Source: Alkalibacillus haloalkaliphilus
GTDB lineage: Bacteria; Bacillota; Bacilli; Bacillales; Alkalibacillaceae
NCBI RefSeq assembly: GCF_007991275.1
Contig: NZ_BJYA01000014.1
Coordinates: forward strand, 1 to 64,000
Reading direction: 5' to 3'
DNA: 64,000 nucleotides
Position numbers and translations under genes: made by a program. The notes beneath the pieces were generated by a model. That model was given only the letters and a program-made list of their open reading frames with translations. It did not search any database and was not told the DNA's origin. This document shows, piece by piece, positions 34,034 to 43,603 of this stretch (position 1 is its first letter; each line of letters starts with the position of its first letter).

Positions 34034-34309
34034 CTATGTAATTAGAAGTACGTAAATTAAAAAACTAACAGTAACCACTAAAGATACTAAGCTACATATT
34101 AAGCCCGCTCTTGCTAAACCTAATCCTGATTTACCGTTTTTACGAATTAAGCCAATAGTTACAATCCCCATCAATGTCCCAATAATACTAAATAAGATCG
34201 TCATGGTTGAGTAAGTTAGTAAGCCAATGACCGCTAATATTCCTAAGATCAATGATGCAATAGCTAGCCCACTTATTTCTTGGTTTCCCTGATTTTGCTG
34301 TGACAACAT
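34034..34309 (-). CDS. DUF4190-like small membrane protein
   Basis: 91 residues with AGGAGG upstream of ATG. An N-terminal Gln/Asn-rich segment precedes two helix pairs: GLAIASLILGILAVIGLL and a C-terminal ARAGLICSLVSLVVTV stretch around a KNGKSGLGLA loop, the DUF4190 pattern. Starts 8 bp after its neighbour upstream; probably one transcript. No known function. Confidence 0.8.
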   Translation of the reverse strand: MLSQQNQGNQEISGLAIASLILGILAVIGLLTYSTMTILFSIIGTLMGIVTIGLIRKNGKSGLGLARAGLICSLVSLVVTVSFLIYVLLIT

Positions 34310-34317
34310 AACCCCTC

Positions 34318-34761
34318 CTACTTCATAATTTCACTTAACTTTTTAAAACCATACTTTTTGCCTCTGTCATAGTAGGTCACTGACCCACCAAGAGTAGACA
34401 TAAGTACGAAAACTAATGTTAAAAATATTTTTATATTAATAGAAAGCTCAGCTAACCATAAGATCGGATTTAGACCATAAATTACATACGCTAAAAACAC
34501 CATATACATATTAATCCATACAAATTGTATAGTAATGTAATAACTAATCCCTTGCCACCTTTTCCACTTACGTATTCGATCCCACCGCTTTTTTCTCGAC
34601 TTCTCAATACGCCTTTCAAATACTGCAAAAGCTAATACAATAATAGACAAAGGAATAATAATGAGATAATAAATAACTGGTGCATGAATCTGTGATTCAA
34701 CTGGTATCGCCATAAGGATCGTAATAGATAACAGCACAACAATTAACTTCCATAAAGACAC
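34318..34761 (-). CDS. Membrane protein of unknown function
   Basis: 147 residues if GTG 34761 is the start; GGGGGAAG lies 6 nt upstream, whereas the longer frame beginning at 34803 has no clear site. Four helices (about 4-21, 28-46, 73-97, 105-128) with a very basic loop (RRIEKSRKKRWDRIRKWKRW). I do not recognise it. It precedes the DUF4190-like gene by 8 bp. Confidence 0.72.
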   Translation of the reverse strand: MSLWKLIVVLLSITILMAIPVESQIHAPVIYYLIIIPLSIIVLAFAVFERRIEKSRKKRWDRIRKWKRWQGISYYITIQFVWINMYMVFLAYVIYGLNPILWLAELSINIKIFLTLVFVLMSTLGGSVTYYDRGKKYGFKKLSEIMK

Positions 34762-34879
34762 TGTTCTTCCCCCTACAACCACTAATTTCCACCATCTTAA
34801 CATAAAATTACTATACTTAGAGGAATTCGCAACCCAAAAATCGTATAACTACATAAATAGTTTTATGGAGGAATATGTC

Positions 34880-35896
34880 ATGGTCAGTGAAGAAATATTA
34901 ACCCCTGTTCAATTATGTGACCGTAATGGAACATTAAACAATGAAGCAATTGGGTGGTCTCGAACACCGCTCACTTCCTGTAATTTATCTGGAAGCTTTC
35001 TTCGTAAAAAGAAATGGAATTACTGGTGCTTCACAAGTGACGAAGCTTTATTCTCGGTTACAATCTCTCATTTAGATTATGCAGCTGTTATTTTTGCTTA
35101 TGTTCTTGACTTAGAGACTTTAAATTTCAAAGAGCAAACAGTTGTCATGCCATTTGCTAAAGGAACAATTATGTCGGATAACGTTTGGGACTCAGCGTAT
35201 TTTGAAAAAGACGGCATTACTGTTGAATTTGTCGAAACAGACGATTTAGCGAAAATTGACGTTCAATGGGAGGATTTTCATGAAGGGAAATCATTACAAG
35301 CTCATTTAGTCGTTGACCGAGCGTGTGAATTTGACACATTAAACGTTGTGATCCCTTGGAGTGATAAACGATTCCAATTCACATCCAAACAAGTTGCCTT
35401 GCCTGTTCGGGGTGAAGTTAAATGGTACGCTGGTACTTATTCTTTTCAACCTACTTACGCCTTTGCCACTCTCGATTTCGGAAGAGGAAAATGGCCTTAT
35501 CATTCAAAATGGAACTGGGGTGCTGCTTCTGGTTTTACTGGGGATACACGAATTGGCATTAACCTTGGAGGGCAATGGACTGATGGGACCGGACAAACTG
35601 AAAATGGATTAATTATTGATGGACGCCTTCATAAAGTGGATGAACAACTTGACTGGATTTATGACCACCATAATTATATGAAACCGTGGATCATCCAAAC
35701 ACCTCAATCAAGACGGATCAAGCTATTGTTTGAACCATTGTTTGAACGAAAAGCACGAACAAATTCAGGGGTAGTTAAATCAAGCGTAAATCAATTAATC
35801 GGCTACTATTCGGGAACCGTTCAGCTACACGAAGGAGACGAAATAGAAATTACAAACCTTCTCGGTTGGGCTGAAGACCATGAAGCGAAATGGTAA
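34880..35896 (+). CDS. DUF2804 family protein
   Basis: 338 residues from ATG 34880, which has TGGAGG 8 nt upstream. The conserved features of DUF2804 are present: N-terminal LCDRNGTLNNEAIGWSRTPL, RKKKWNYWC, and WPYHSKWNWGAASG with many Trp/Gly residues. Predicted to be a cytoplasmic beta-sandwich, distantly like carbohydrate-or lipid-handling lipocalin folds; the role is unknown. No signal peptide. Confidence 0.88.
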   Translation: MVSEEILTPVQLCDRNGTLNNEAIGWSRTPLTSCNLSGSFLRKKKWNYWCFTSDEALFSVTISHLDYAAVIFAYVLDLETLNFKEQTVVMPFAKGTIMSDNVWDSAYFEKDGITVEFVETDDLAKIDVQWEDFHEGKSLQAHLVVDRACEFDTLNVVIPWSDKRFQFTSKQVALPVRGEVKWYAGTYSFQPTYAFATLDFGRGKWPYHSKWNWGAASGFTGDTRIGINLGGQWTDGTGQTENGLIIDGRLHKVDEQLDWIYDHHNYMKPWIIQTPQSRRIKLLFEPLFERKARTNSGVVKSSVNQLIGYYSGTVQLHEGDEIEITNLLGWAEDHEAKW

Positions 35897-35971
35897 ATTA
35901 ATAATAAATTAGTCTGCAGTAGCGTATGATTTAATAGTGTCACTTACGCTAGATGTTTAGGGGCTGATTGT

Positions 35972-36241
35972 TTGGGCTTTCAACACTACTTCATACTGCT
36001 TCTTGTTACAGCGCTGTTAGCTCTCATTTTGCGAGTTGTCCAGATTCGCAGTTTTACTCGTATTGAAATTTATATATTCGTTTTTGGACCACTTCTAGCA
36101 ATGAGTGTCATTATGCTCTTTTTTGCACTAGTAGACTTAAACCGTGATGTATTTTTCCCTGTTGGTCAAATAATGGCGATCTACTCAGCCATTGGTCTTG
36201 GTGCTGGCTATATATTTTCCACTTTAATCGACCGGTTTTAA
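35972..36241 (+). CDS. Small membrane protein
   Basis: 89 residues from TTG 35972; AGGGG lies 8 nt upstream. Three helices (about 5-24, 31-51, 63-85). Unknown family. It is followed by a convergent diguanylate cyclase gene. Confidence 0.65.
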   Translation: MGFQHYFILLLVTALLALILRVVQIRSFTRIEIYIFVFGPLLAMSVIMLFFALVDLNRDVFFPVGQIMAIYSAIGLGAGYIFSTLIDRF

Positions 36242-36250
36242 AAAGAACAA

Positions 36251-36287
36251 CACCCCCACAAACCAACAGATATGGTAAGCGGGGGTA
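36251..36287. terminator. Weak bidirectional hairpin
   Basis: ACCCCC (36252-36257) pairs with GGGGGT (36281-36286) around a 23-nt loop, between convergent genes; T runs are short. Confidence 0.4.
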
Positions 36288-36290
36288 TTT

Positions 36291-37877
36291 CTAACTTTTA
36301 AATTGATTAATAAGTTTACTTATTGGATTGTTGGTGATCGACTTCACTTCTGGAAGATCTTCATGATACAACTGATATGTGTTTTTCCCTTTACTTTTGG
36401 CATAATACATTGCGTGATCGGCTTGATCTAACAACACATCAAGGACCTCATTATCATGTGGATAATGACTAACTCCAATACTTGGTGATACAAGTACTTC
36501 CTCACCTTTTATAGCAATCGGTCTTGAGAGTTGTTCAATAATACGCTCTGCAACATCTTTAGCCCCTTCTTCACCTATATTTTCTAAAATAACGACAAAC
36601 TCATCCCCACCATATCGTGATACGAAATCTTCTTCTCTCAAGCAGCTAACAAAACGTGTGGCAACCACTTTCAATAACTCATCACCAGATTCATGACCTA
36701 ATTGATCATTAACCTCTTTAAAACCGTCTAAATCAATAAACATAACAGCCAACACTTCGCCCTTACGGCTTGCACGCGCCATTGCTTTCTTTAAATGCAT
36801 ATCTAACAATTTACGATTAGGTAAATCTGTCAGCTCATCATAATAGGCCATTTGTTTTAACTGGTCTTCCAGCTGTTTTCTTTCGGTAATTTCTCTCGAT
36901 ACGAGTAAAATTTCATCTGGTACTAACGCTGAATTGGAAGTTTGTTGTTCGATCGGTGAACCTAATACTTCAATCCATATCCAGCCGCGCTCTCGATGCT
37001 TCACGCGGTACTCCGCCTCTTTTGTCTCTCCCGTTAAGAGAATATCATCATATAAGTGTTGCATTATTTTTTGATCATCAGGATGGACAAAGCTTAGCGC
37101 TTCCTCCTTAGTAAACATTTCTTGCGGATAGCCTAAAACGGTTTCATGCGAAGGTGAAACATAAGTTAAACGGCCCACCTTATCAATAATAACAATTAAG
37201 TCACTCATATTTTTAGCAATCATTTCATATTTTCGATTCGTTTCAGCTAACGCCTGCTCCATTTGTTTTCGCTTCGTAATATCACGAGCCACAGAAACTG
37301 CACCTACAGTATGCCCTTTATCATCTAATAGACATTTTGCGTTAACTGATAAGTATTTCTTCACACCATTTTTAGACATAACATATAATTGTTGGTCTTG
37401 CACTTTCTCGCCTCTTAAAGCACGCATAAGTGGTAGTTGTTTAGGTTCAATACTCACTTCAGATTGCGGATCCAAATATGTCACATAAGATGTCCATTCT
37501 TCAAATGGAATGTAGTGATTATAATCTAAATCAATATAGTCATTAATGATGTTATTCTTTTTCGTTAAGTTCCCTTGTCCATCAACAACAGAAACACCTT
37601 CATACATATTTTCAAAAATATTTTCCATAAACGCTTCTTTTTTCTCTAATTCTTTTAAATGTCTCTGAATCTGTTTTAAAAAAACAAATACGACCGGCGC
37701 TACTATAAACAAGACATACATTAAATCAAATAAAACTGGCCAATCACTTCCACTCCATTGTTGTTCGCCAAACAACAACTCAACAATTCGATCAGCAAAC
37801 TGACCAACTAATAAAAGTGCAAGTATAATTAGAAATTTGGAACCTATTTTATACTGTGTCATTTGTCTTTGACTCAT
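36291..37877 (-). CDS. Membrane PAS-PAS-GGDEF diguanylate cyclase
   Basis: 528 residues from ATG 37877, 6 nt after GGGGG. Two helices (about 14-32 and 45-66) anchor it; two PAS domains follow (about 80-200 and 215-340, the second with VIIDKVGRLTYVSPSH and the PAC-like WIWIEVLGSP). The GGDEF domain (about 355-515) has the catalytic RYGGDEF and an intact inhibitory I-site RxxD five residues before it (REED). It should make c-di-GMP and be feedback-inhibited. No EAL or HD-GYP domain is present. It could feed the GEMM-I riboswitch at 12.8 kb. Confidence 0.94.
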   Translation of the reverse strand: MSQRQMTQYKIGSKFLIILALLLVGQFADRIVELLFGEQQWSGSDWPVLFDLMYVLFIVAPVVFVFLKQIQRHLKELEKKEAFMENIFENMYEGVSVVDGQGNLTKKNNIINDYIDLDYNHYIPFEEWTSYVTYLDPQSEVSIEPKQLPLMRALRGEKVQDQQLYVMSKNGVKKYLSVNAKCLLDDKGHTVGAVSVARDITKRKQMEQALAETNRKYEMIAKNMSDLIVIIDKVGRLTYVSPSHETVLGYPQEMFTKEEALSFVHPDDQKIMQHLYDDILLTGETKEAEYRVKHRERGWIWIEVLGSPIEQQTSNSALVPDEILLVSREITERKQLEDQLKQMAYYDELTDLPNRKLLDMHLKKAMARASRKGEVLAVMFIDLDGFKEVNDQLGHESGDELLKVVATRFVSCLREEDFVSRYGGDEFVVILENIGEEGAKDVAERIIEQLSRPIAIKGEEVLVSPSIGVSHYPHDNEVLDVLLDQADHAMYYAKSKGKNTYQLYHEDLPEVKSITNNPISKLINQFKS

Positions 37878-37911
37878 ATTTACCCCCAAAACCTCAGATC
37901 ATAAATTAACA

Positions 37912-37953
37912 TAGAAAAAACTAGTTATTTAATTACCTTTAAATAACTAGTTT
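37912..37953 (-). terminator. Terminator of the YczE-like gene
   Basis: 13-bp perfect stem AAACTAGTTATTT/AAATAACTAGTTT; on the minus strand it runs into TTTTTTCT. Confidence 0.85.
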
Positions 37954-37984
37954 AAACGTCTTAATCCTAAAGGACTAATACCAC

Positions 37985-38614
37985 CTAAGTATTAGGTTCA
38001 GCTTCTCCTGCTAGGATTGATTTTATTTTGCCAAACTGTTTAAAGAACAACTGCACTAATGGTCCAATACCGAACGCTACGATAATAGTACCAATACCAA
38101 TCGGTCCACCTATTACAAACGCGATAATGAGTACAATAATTTCTAATCCAGATTTAGAAACAGCTAAACTTAACCCTGTGCGATAATGTACTGCCATCAT
38201 TAAGTTATCGATTGGATTACGTGCAAAGTTAAGTTGTAAATACATACCAATACCTGCACCCATTCCAAGAACACCTAGTCCTAATAGACCAATACGTGCT
38301 GCCATTTCAGTAATAATCACACCATCAAAAACAACTAAAAGCCAAAAATCAATAAATACACCTATTAAGAAGATCGTAAGAATTGCTGAGTAATCGAACT
38401 TACTTCTTAATAAAAATTTATTTATAATAATTAACAAAATACCAACTGTAAAAATCCACGTACCAACTGTAAAACCAATTAAATCTGATAGTCCTACAAA
38501 TAGCGCATCCCATGCACCAACTCCTAAATCAGACAAAATCAGCATTGTAACACCAAATGAAAGTGTGATCATGCCTAGTACGTAAAACATTATTGAATAT
38601 ATTAAGCCCTTCAT
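37985..38614 (-). CDS. YczE/YitT-family membrane protein
   Basis: 209 residues from ATG 38614 with AAAGGTG 7 nt upstream. Five or more helices; ILSDLGVGAWDALFVGLSD near the N-terminus and ARNPIDNLMMAVHYRTGLS in the middle are the family signatures (YczE/YyaS/YitT). In B. subtilis YczE has been linked to surfactin production, though the mechanism is unclear. It stands alone with its own terminator. Confidence 0.88.
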   Translation of the reverse strand: MKGLIYSIMFYVLGMITLSFGVTMLILSDLGVGAWDALFVGLSDLIGFTVGTWIFTVGILLIIINKFLLRSKFDYSAILTIFLIGVFIDFWLLVVFDGVIITEMAARIGLLGLGVLGMGAGIGMYLQLNFARNPIDNLMMAVHYRTGLSLAVSKSGLEIIVLIIAFVIGGPIGIGTIIVAFGIGPLVQLFFKQFGKIKSILAGEAEPNT

Positions 38615-38740
38615 CAAAAAACACCTTTTTCCTTTAGTATGATAAACAACTAGGTAATCATACCACAGAAAAAATCAGCCACACAATACTATTGTGCAAC
38701 TGGCATAAATTTGTTGAGATATTGGTTTATTTTAACTCAA

Positions 38741-39016
38741 CTACCCTAAAATGCTAGATAAAAGCAAATTGAAAAAAGCATATCCAAACAAAGCTAAACT
38801 AAATATAAGTAAACCATATATTAAATATAAATCCCTTTCTTCTTTCGGTTCTTTAATCCACATTCTCAACTCATAAATCGCATAAGCAAAACCACCAACA
38901 AAAATCATGACCCAAAACCAATGTGTTGAGAAGAAAAACATGAAGAAAAGATAAATCGTCAACAACACAACTATGACTATATTTGTGATTGAATTAAATG
39001 GATAGGGTTGGTTCAT
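38741..39016 (-). CDS. Small membrane protein
   Basis: 91 residues with GGAGGAGT upstream. Three helices (about 10-27, 30-46, 64-88) separated by a charged loop (KEPKEERD). No family recognised. Monocistronic and divergent from the CvfC-like gene. Confidence 0.7.
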   Translation of the reverse strand: MNQPYPFNSITNIVIVVLLTIYLFFMFFFSTHWFWVMIFVGGFAYAIYELRMWIKEPKEERDLYLIYGLLIFSLALFGYAFFNLLLSSILG

Positions 39017-39172
39017 CGTCTACTCCTCCACTAACTTTTTAAATACTTTACCCGTTCTACTAATATTATATGTTTATTTATTTCGATTGTATGATGACAT
39101 TTGTGGGAGTTTCGTCAGTAAAATGTTGATTGTGATAAAATAGGGGTAACTAATTTTGTGAGGGGGAACTAT

Positions 39173-40324
39173 ATGAAGATCATCTCAATCGAACCAACTC
39201 CTAGCCCTTATTCTATGAAGATTAATGTTGATAAAACATTACCCGATATGCAAACAGAGACTTTCAAAAGAGACGATGATTTATCATCTGCTCCCGAATA
39301 CGTTCGTCAATTGTTTAAGGTTGAAGGTGTAAAAGAACTTTATCGAGTGATTGATTTTATCGCTTTAGAACGTGACCCTAAAGTTGAATGGGAAGCTATT
39401 CTCCCATCAGTTAAAGAAGCATTAGGAGCAACTGATAACGATCAAGAAGCATCTGGTACTCAGCCTCAACCAGAAGATGAGGATTTTGGTGAAGTGAAAA
39501 TTTCCATTCAAATGTTTAGAGGCATACCGATGCAAGTTAAGCTTGAAGAAAACGAAGACGAGAAAAGGTTTGGACTATCACAGCGCTTTACCGACGCGGC
39601 CATGCAAGCATCAAAAGAGTCGACAAACATGTTAATGGAGCGTAAATGGGTTGAACAGGACCCGCGATACGGAGACCCCAATGAGGTTGGGCAAGATATC
39701 GTCGATGAGATTGAAGCAACTTATGATGAAAAACGGTTAAATACGTTAGTGAAACTGGCAACATCAGATCAACAAGCTGATGCAAGCCAAGCGAAAGTAT
39801 TAGAGCCACTAACTGAAGATAAGCTACAACAAGATGATTGGAAAGCGCGTTACGCTGCACTCGATCGTATGCCTGACCCTACAATTGATGATTTACCATT
39901 GTTAGGCCAAGCATTAGACGACCCTAAAATGTCTATTCGCCGTTTAGCGACTGCGTATTTAGGTATGGTGGAAGACCGTCAAACACTATCTTATTTATAT
40001 AAAGCTTTAGAAGATAAAACAGTGACAGTTAGACGAACAGCTGGTGATTGCCTTTCAGACTTAGGATTCACTGAAGCTATTCCAATTATGATTGAAGGAT
40101 TAGAAGACAAAAGCCGAATCATTCGTTGGCGAGCGGCGATGTTTCTATATGAGTATGGTGATGAGACAGCAATCCCAGCATTAGAAAAGGCTTTAGAAGA
40201 CCCTGAATTCGAAGTACGTATGCAAGCAAAAATGGCACTATCACGCATTCAAGAAGGTGAAGCAGCACAAGGGTCTATTTGGAAACAGATGACTGAAATG
40301 ACTAAAATGAAAAAAGATCAATAA
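39173..40324 (+). CDS. Conserved virulence factor C-like protein (YpgR), Nfu-N plus HEAT repeats
   Basis: 383 residues from ATG 39173 with GAGGGGGAA upstream. The N-terminal 90 residues (EPTPSPYSMKINVDKTLPDM, VKELYRVIDFIALERDPKV) form an Nfu-type scaffold domain. The middle (VEQDPRYGDPNEVGQDIVDE) is typical of CvfC/YpgR. The C-terminal part has HEAT-like repeats (KMSIRRLATAYLGMVED, KTVTVRRTAGDCLSDLG, DPEFEVRMQAKMALSRI). Cytoplasmic; a role in iron-sulfur or protein assembly is inference. Usual length about 380, so complete. Confidence 0.9.
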   Translation: MKIISIEPTPSPYSMKINVDKTLPDMQTETFKRDDDLSSAPEYVRQLFKVEGVKELYRVIDFIALERDPKVEWEAILPSVKEALGATDNDQEASGTQPQPEDEDFGEVKISIQMFRGIPMQVKLEENEDEKRFGLSQRFTDAAMQASKESTNMLMERKWVEQDPRYGDPNEVGQDIVDEIEATYDEKRLNTLVKLATSDQQADASQAKVLEPLTEDKLQQDDWKARYAALDRMPDPTIDDLPLLGQALDDPKMSIRRLATAYLGMVEDRQTLSYLYKALEDKTVTVRRTAGDCLSDLGFTEAIPIMIEGLEDKSRIIRWRAAMFLYEYGDETAIPALEKALEDPEFEVRMQAKMALSRIQEGEAAQGSIWKQMTEMTKMKKDQ

Positions 40325-40330
40325 TCCACC

Positions 40331-40360
40331 AACCACTTGTCGTATGACAAGTGGTTTTTT
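40331..40360 (+). terminator. Terminator of the CvfC-like gene
   Basis: 11-bp perfect stem AACCACTTGTC/GACAAGTGGTT followed by TTTTATT. Confidence 0.92.
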
Positions 40361-40401
40361 ATTCGCTACACACTTCTCAATATAAGTCTTTCGTTTTACG
40401 A

Positions 40402-40429
40402 CAAATTTCTTGTTTTTTTGACACGATAA
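40402..40429 (+). promoter_or_regulatory. SigD-like promoter of the chemoreceptor gene
   Basis: CAAA, 16 nt, CACGATAA resembles the motility sigma factor consensus TAAA-N15-GCCGATAT. It lies 48 bp upstream of the receptor start. One mismatch in the -35 and about three in the -10. Confidence 0.5.
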
Positions 40430-40477
40430 GTCTAAAGTGTTAAATTTATTTTGAATAAATTTAACTGGAGGTTAATT

Positions 40478-42529
40478 ATGAACGGGACTTCGAGCTTAAA
40501 ACGAAAGTTATTACTTATCTTTATCCCACTGACAGTTGTTGGGTTAGCAATGTTCATGCTCTTTTCATACAACATATCCAAAACCCAATTAGATGAAGAA
40601 ATTGAACACCGAATTACAAACTTACAAAACAGCTCTGTTAATCAGATTGAAGAACGTTTTGCAAGTCACGAACAATTAGCTGAATCAATTGCTGGAACAG
40701 TTTCAGCTACTGGAGATTCAGTTAACGAAGGTGCATACATAGAACTGCTAGAACGTAACATCATAACCAATACTGACACATTCGGTTCTGGAATATGGTT
40801 TGAGCCTTATGCTTATGACGAAGATACTGAATACGTCGGACCTTACGTATACAAAGATGGAGGCTCTACCGTATACACTGACGTATATGAAGATCCAGAA
40901 TATGACTATCCAAGCTGGGAATGGTACGAACAAGCTGAAGGTGCTGAAGGTGCTGTATGGGGAGATCCATATTTCGATGAAGCATCAGACATCACAATGG
41001 TTACGACTACTGTGCCTTTTGAAGATCGTTTCGGCAACTTCAATGGTGTTGTAACAGCTGACATTGATTTAACTCAAATCCAAAATATCATCTCAGAAAT
41101 ACAAGTCTATGATACAGGTTGGGCGTTTAGTTTTGATAATACTGGCCAAATGATTGCACACGTTGATGATTCGATCGTCATGAACAGTTCAATAGAAGAA
41201 GTTGATGCTTTCGCTAATTATAGCGAACAGCTATTAGACGATGATGAAGGTCAATTTGCAGCTGAACTGAATAACGGAACAAACCGTGTTTATTACACAA
41301 CAATCCCTAGTACAGGTTGGACAATTGGAATTGCTGTACCTGAAAGTGAAGTATATGCATCATTAAATGAAATGTTATTCCAACAAATAATTATTGGTGT
41401 GATCGTTATTTCACTACTAGCTTTAGGTATTTACATTTTTGCTAACCGGATTGCAAAGCCTATTACGACTTTACGAGAGAAAATGGATGAAGTAGCCAAT
41501 GGTAATTTAACCGTGCAAGCTGAACACAATTCGAAGGATGAGATCGGCTTTTTATATGAACATTTTAATAAAATGGTTTATAACATGAAGAATTTAATTC
41601 AACGCACAAATGAATCTGCCGAAGTCATTCGTTCATCAGCTGAAAACTTCAGTGCTGTATCTGAAGAAACGACGGCTTCTAATGAAGAAATACAAGGAAC
41701 AATGGATGAAATTGCAAACGGTGCACAACAATCTGCGGAAAGCTTAGACACAATGACTGAACAAATCAATCAATTGAGTGAACAGATTGAGTCTATCTCT
41801 AATAGCAGTGTAACGATGAATCAATTGGCTGACGAAGCAAATACCGTTAATCAAAAAGGGCTTAGCCAGATGAATCAACTATCTGAGTACTCTACAGAGT
41901 CTAAACAACAATTTGAACAAGCAGAAAGTGTTGTACAAGAGCTTAATAATCAAATTCAAAAAATTAGCGACTTTATTTATACGATTAATGATATCTCAGA
42001 GCAAACAAACTTACTTGCATTAAATGCTTCAATCGAAGCTGCCCGTGCTGGTGAAGATGGTAAAGGGTTTGCCGTAGTTGCTGATGAAGTTCGAAAACTT
42101 GCCGAACAATCATCTCAGTCAACTGAAGAGATCCGTAAAATAATAGAAAATGTAAAAGGTCAATCCAACCAGGCGATTAACCAAATGAATGAAGCTAAAG
42201 CAACAACTGATTCACAAAACGAAATCGTTGAAACGACTGTACAAGTCTTTAACGATATCGGTAGTTCCGTACAAAACATTACGAAAAGTGTTGAGCAAAA
42301 CGTTCAAGCCATTCAAGATATGAGCCAATATAAAGATCATGTTGTTTCATCAGTAGAAACCATCTCTTCTAATATTCAGGAAACAGCCGCTTCTAATGAA
42401 GAGATTAGCGCAACAATTGATGAGCAGACAAACGCCTTACAATCATTAGCCAACTCCGCTGAAGAACTTAACTCTTCTAGCGAACATTTAAATGAGTTGA
42501 TCAATGAGTTTAAATTAAATAATAAATAA
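40478..42529 (+). CDS. Methyl-accepting chemotaxis protein with dCache sensor
   Basis: 683 residues from ATG 40478, 6 nt after TGGAGG. TM1 is at about 10-31; the extracellular dCache-type sensor (about 35-290) is very rich in Asp/Glu/Tyr ([29 protein letters not shown]); TM2 about 305-327; HAMP; then a long coiled coil. The signalling tip ([35 protein letters not shown]) is intact. It binds a ligand outside and controls CheA through CheW; a cheW gene is at 51.4 kb. Confidence 0.95.
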   Translation: MNGTSSLKRKLLLIFIPLTVVGLAMFMLFSYNISKTQLDEEIEHRITNLQNSSVNQIEERFASHEQLAESIAGTVSATGDSVNEGAYIELLERNIITNTDTFGSGIWFEPYAYDEDTEYVGPYVYKDGGSTVYTDVYEDPEYDYPSWEWYEQAEGAEGAVWGDPYFDEASDITMVTTTVPFEDRFGNFNGVVTADIDLTQIQNIISEIQVYDTGWAFSFDNTGQMIAHVDDSIVMNSSIEEVDAFANYSEQLLDDDEGQFAAELNNGTNRVYYTTIPSTGWTIGIAVPESEVYASLNEMLFQQIIIGVIVISLLALGIYIFANRIAKPITTLREKMDEVANGNLTVQAEHNSKDEIGFLYEHFNKMVYNMKNLIQRTNESAEVIRSSAENFSAVSEETTASNEEIQGTMDEIANGAQQSAESLDTMTEQINQLSEQIESISNSSVTMNQLADEANTVNQKGLSQMNQLSEYSTESKQQFEQAESVVQELNNQIQKISDFIYTINDISEQTNLLALNASIEAARAGEDGKGFAVVADEVRKLAEQSSQSTEEIRKIIENVKGQSNQAINQMNEAKATTDSQNEIVETTVQVFNDIGSSVQNITKSVEQNVQAIQDMSQYKDHVVSSVETISSNIQETAASNEEISATIDEQTNALQSLANSAEELNSSSEHLNELINEFKLNNK

Positions 42530-42536
42530 TAAAATA

Positions 42537-42568
42537 AGGTCCATTCACAAAGTGAGTGGACCTTTTTA
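42537..42568. terminator. Terminator after the chemoreceptor gene
   Basis: 12-bp stem AGGTCCATTCAC/GTGAGTGGACCT (one G-T pair), then TTTTATT; a convergent gene follows. Confidence 0.88.
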
Positions 42569-42573
42569 TTACG

Positions 42574-43485
42574 TTATACCAACTCTTTTAAGGTTTCTCT
42601 TAAATTCGTATATTGAAATTGAAACCCTTCTTCTTCTAACTTTCTTGGAACACAATTCCTTCCTGTTAAAGCAAGGCTTGGTTCAGTTCGCATCACCGTA
42701 TAGGCTCCAAGCCAAACAAAAGGTGTAGGCGCTGGTGGAGCCCAGCCTTTCCCCATCGCTTGCCTTAATTCACGCATAAACGTTTGATTAGTTACAGGAT
42801 TTGGACCTGTCGCATTGTATATACCGTTATAACGTTCATCTTCAATTGCCTCATGAAACATTTTATTTAAATCATCAATATGAAGCCAACTTATGTATTG
42901 TTTACCTGAGCCAACAGTGCCTCCTAGCCCTAAACGTGCAAGCTTTTCTAACGGTTCTAGTGCACCACCATTTTGACCGAGGACAAAGCCTATTCTAAAC
43001 AAGACTTGTCGTGTTTCATCAAACGTTTGATCAAAAAACGCCTCTTCCCATTTCTCACAAACTTCTACAGAAAACCCATCACCATGAGGGGCGTTTTCAT
43101 CACACTCTTCACGAGTATCACCGTAAATAGCTAAAGAACCTGCTTGAATAAGAGCTGATGGAGGATTCTCAGCCTGATTGATCGCATCACTTACAACATG
43201 AACTGAATTCAATCTTGATGAGACAATTTCTTCTTTGTTCGCCTTAGTATAAATACAATTTACACTTTTACCTGTAAAATTAACAACCGCGAAGCTACCA
43301 TCCACTTCAGTAGCCCAATCACCTAAAGTTGCACCATCCCACTGGACATAGCGAACTCCATTCTCAGAAACCTTAGAACCATTTCTCGTTAAAATAATAA
43401 CATCATAACCCTCTTCAACTAAATAATCAGCTAAAGATGTTCCTAAAAAACCGGATCCGCCTGCAAGTATAACGCGCTTTCGCAT
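42574..43485 (-). CDS. TIGR01777-type SDR epimerase (YfhF-like)
   Basis: 303 residues. N-terminal nucleotide-binding GGSGFLGTSLADYL is the extended SDR pattern; VVNFTGKSVNC, QAGSLAIYGDT and RIGFVLGQNGGALEPL match the TIGR01777 family, whose C-terminal DUF1731 segment (VPRKLEEEGFQFQYTNLRETL) is also present. A typical YxxxK pair is not conserved in this group. Substrate unknown; SulA/YfhF-like. Monocistronic. Confidence 0.92.
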   Translation of the reverse strand: MRKRVILAGGSGFLGTSLADYLVEEGYDVIILTRNGSKVSENGVRYVQWDGATLGDWATEVDGSFAVVNFTGKSVNCIYTKANKEEIVSSRLNSVHVVSDAINQAENPPSALIQAGSLAIYGDTREECDENAPHGDGFSVEVCEKWEEAFFDQTFDETRQVLFRIGFVLGQNGGALEPLEKLARLGLGGTVGSGKQYISWLHIDDLNKMFHEAIEDERYNGIYNATGPNPVTNQTFMRELRQAMGKGWAPPAPTPFVWLGAYTVMRTEPSLALTGRNCVPRKLEEEGFQFQYTNLRETLKELV

Positions 43486-43560
43486 TTAATCACTCCCCTC
43501 CATTTAATTTAACACATAATGACACTAATTTCTTCCATTCACTGTTAACTCCCTACATTA

Positions 43561-43597
43561 CCAAAAAAATCGCCAGAACACATTCCGGCGATTTTCC
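43561..43597 (-). terminator. Terminator of the 732-residue subtilase gene
   Basis: On the minus strand AATCGCCGGAA pairs with TTCTGGCGATT around a short loop and runs into TTTTTTT. Confidence 0.88.
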
Positions 43598-43603
43598 TTC
43601 TTA

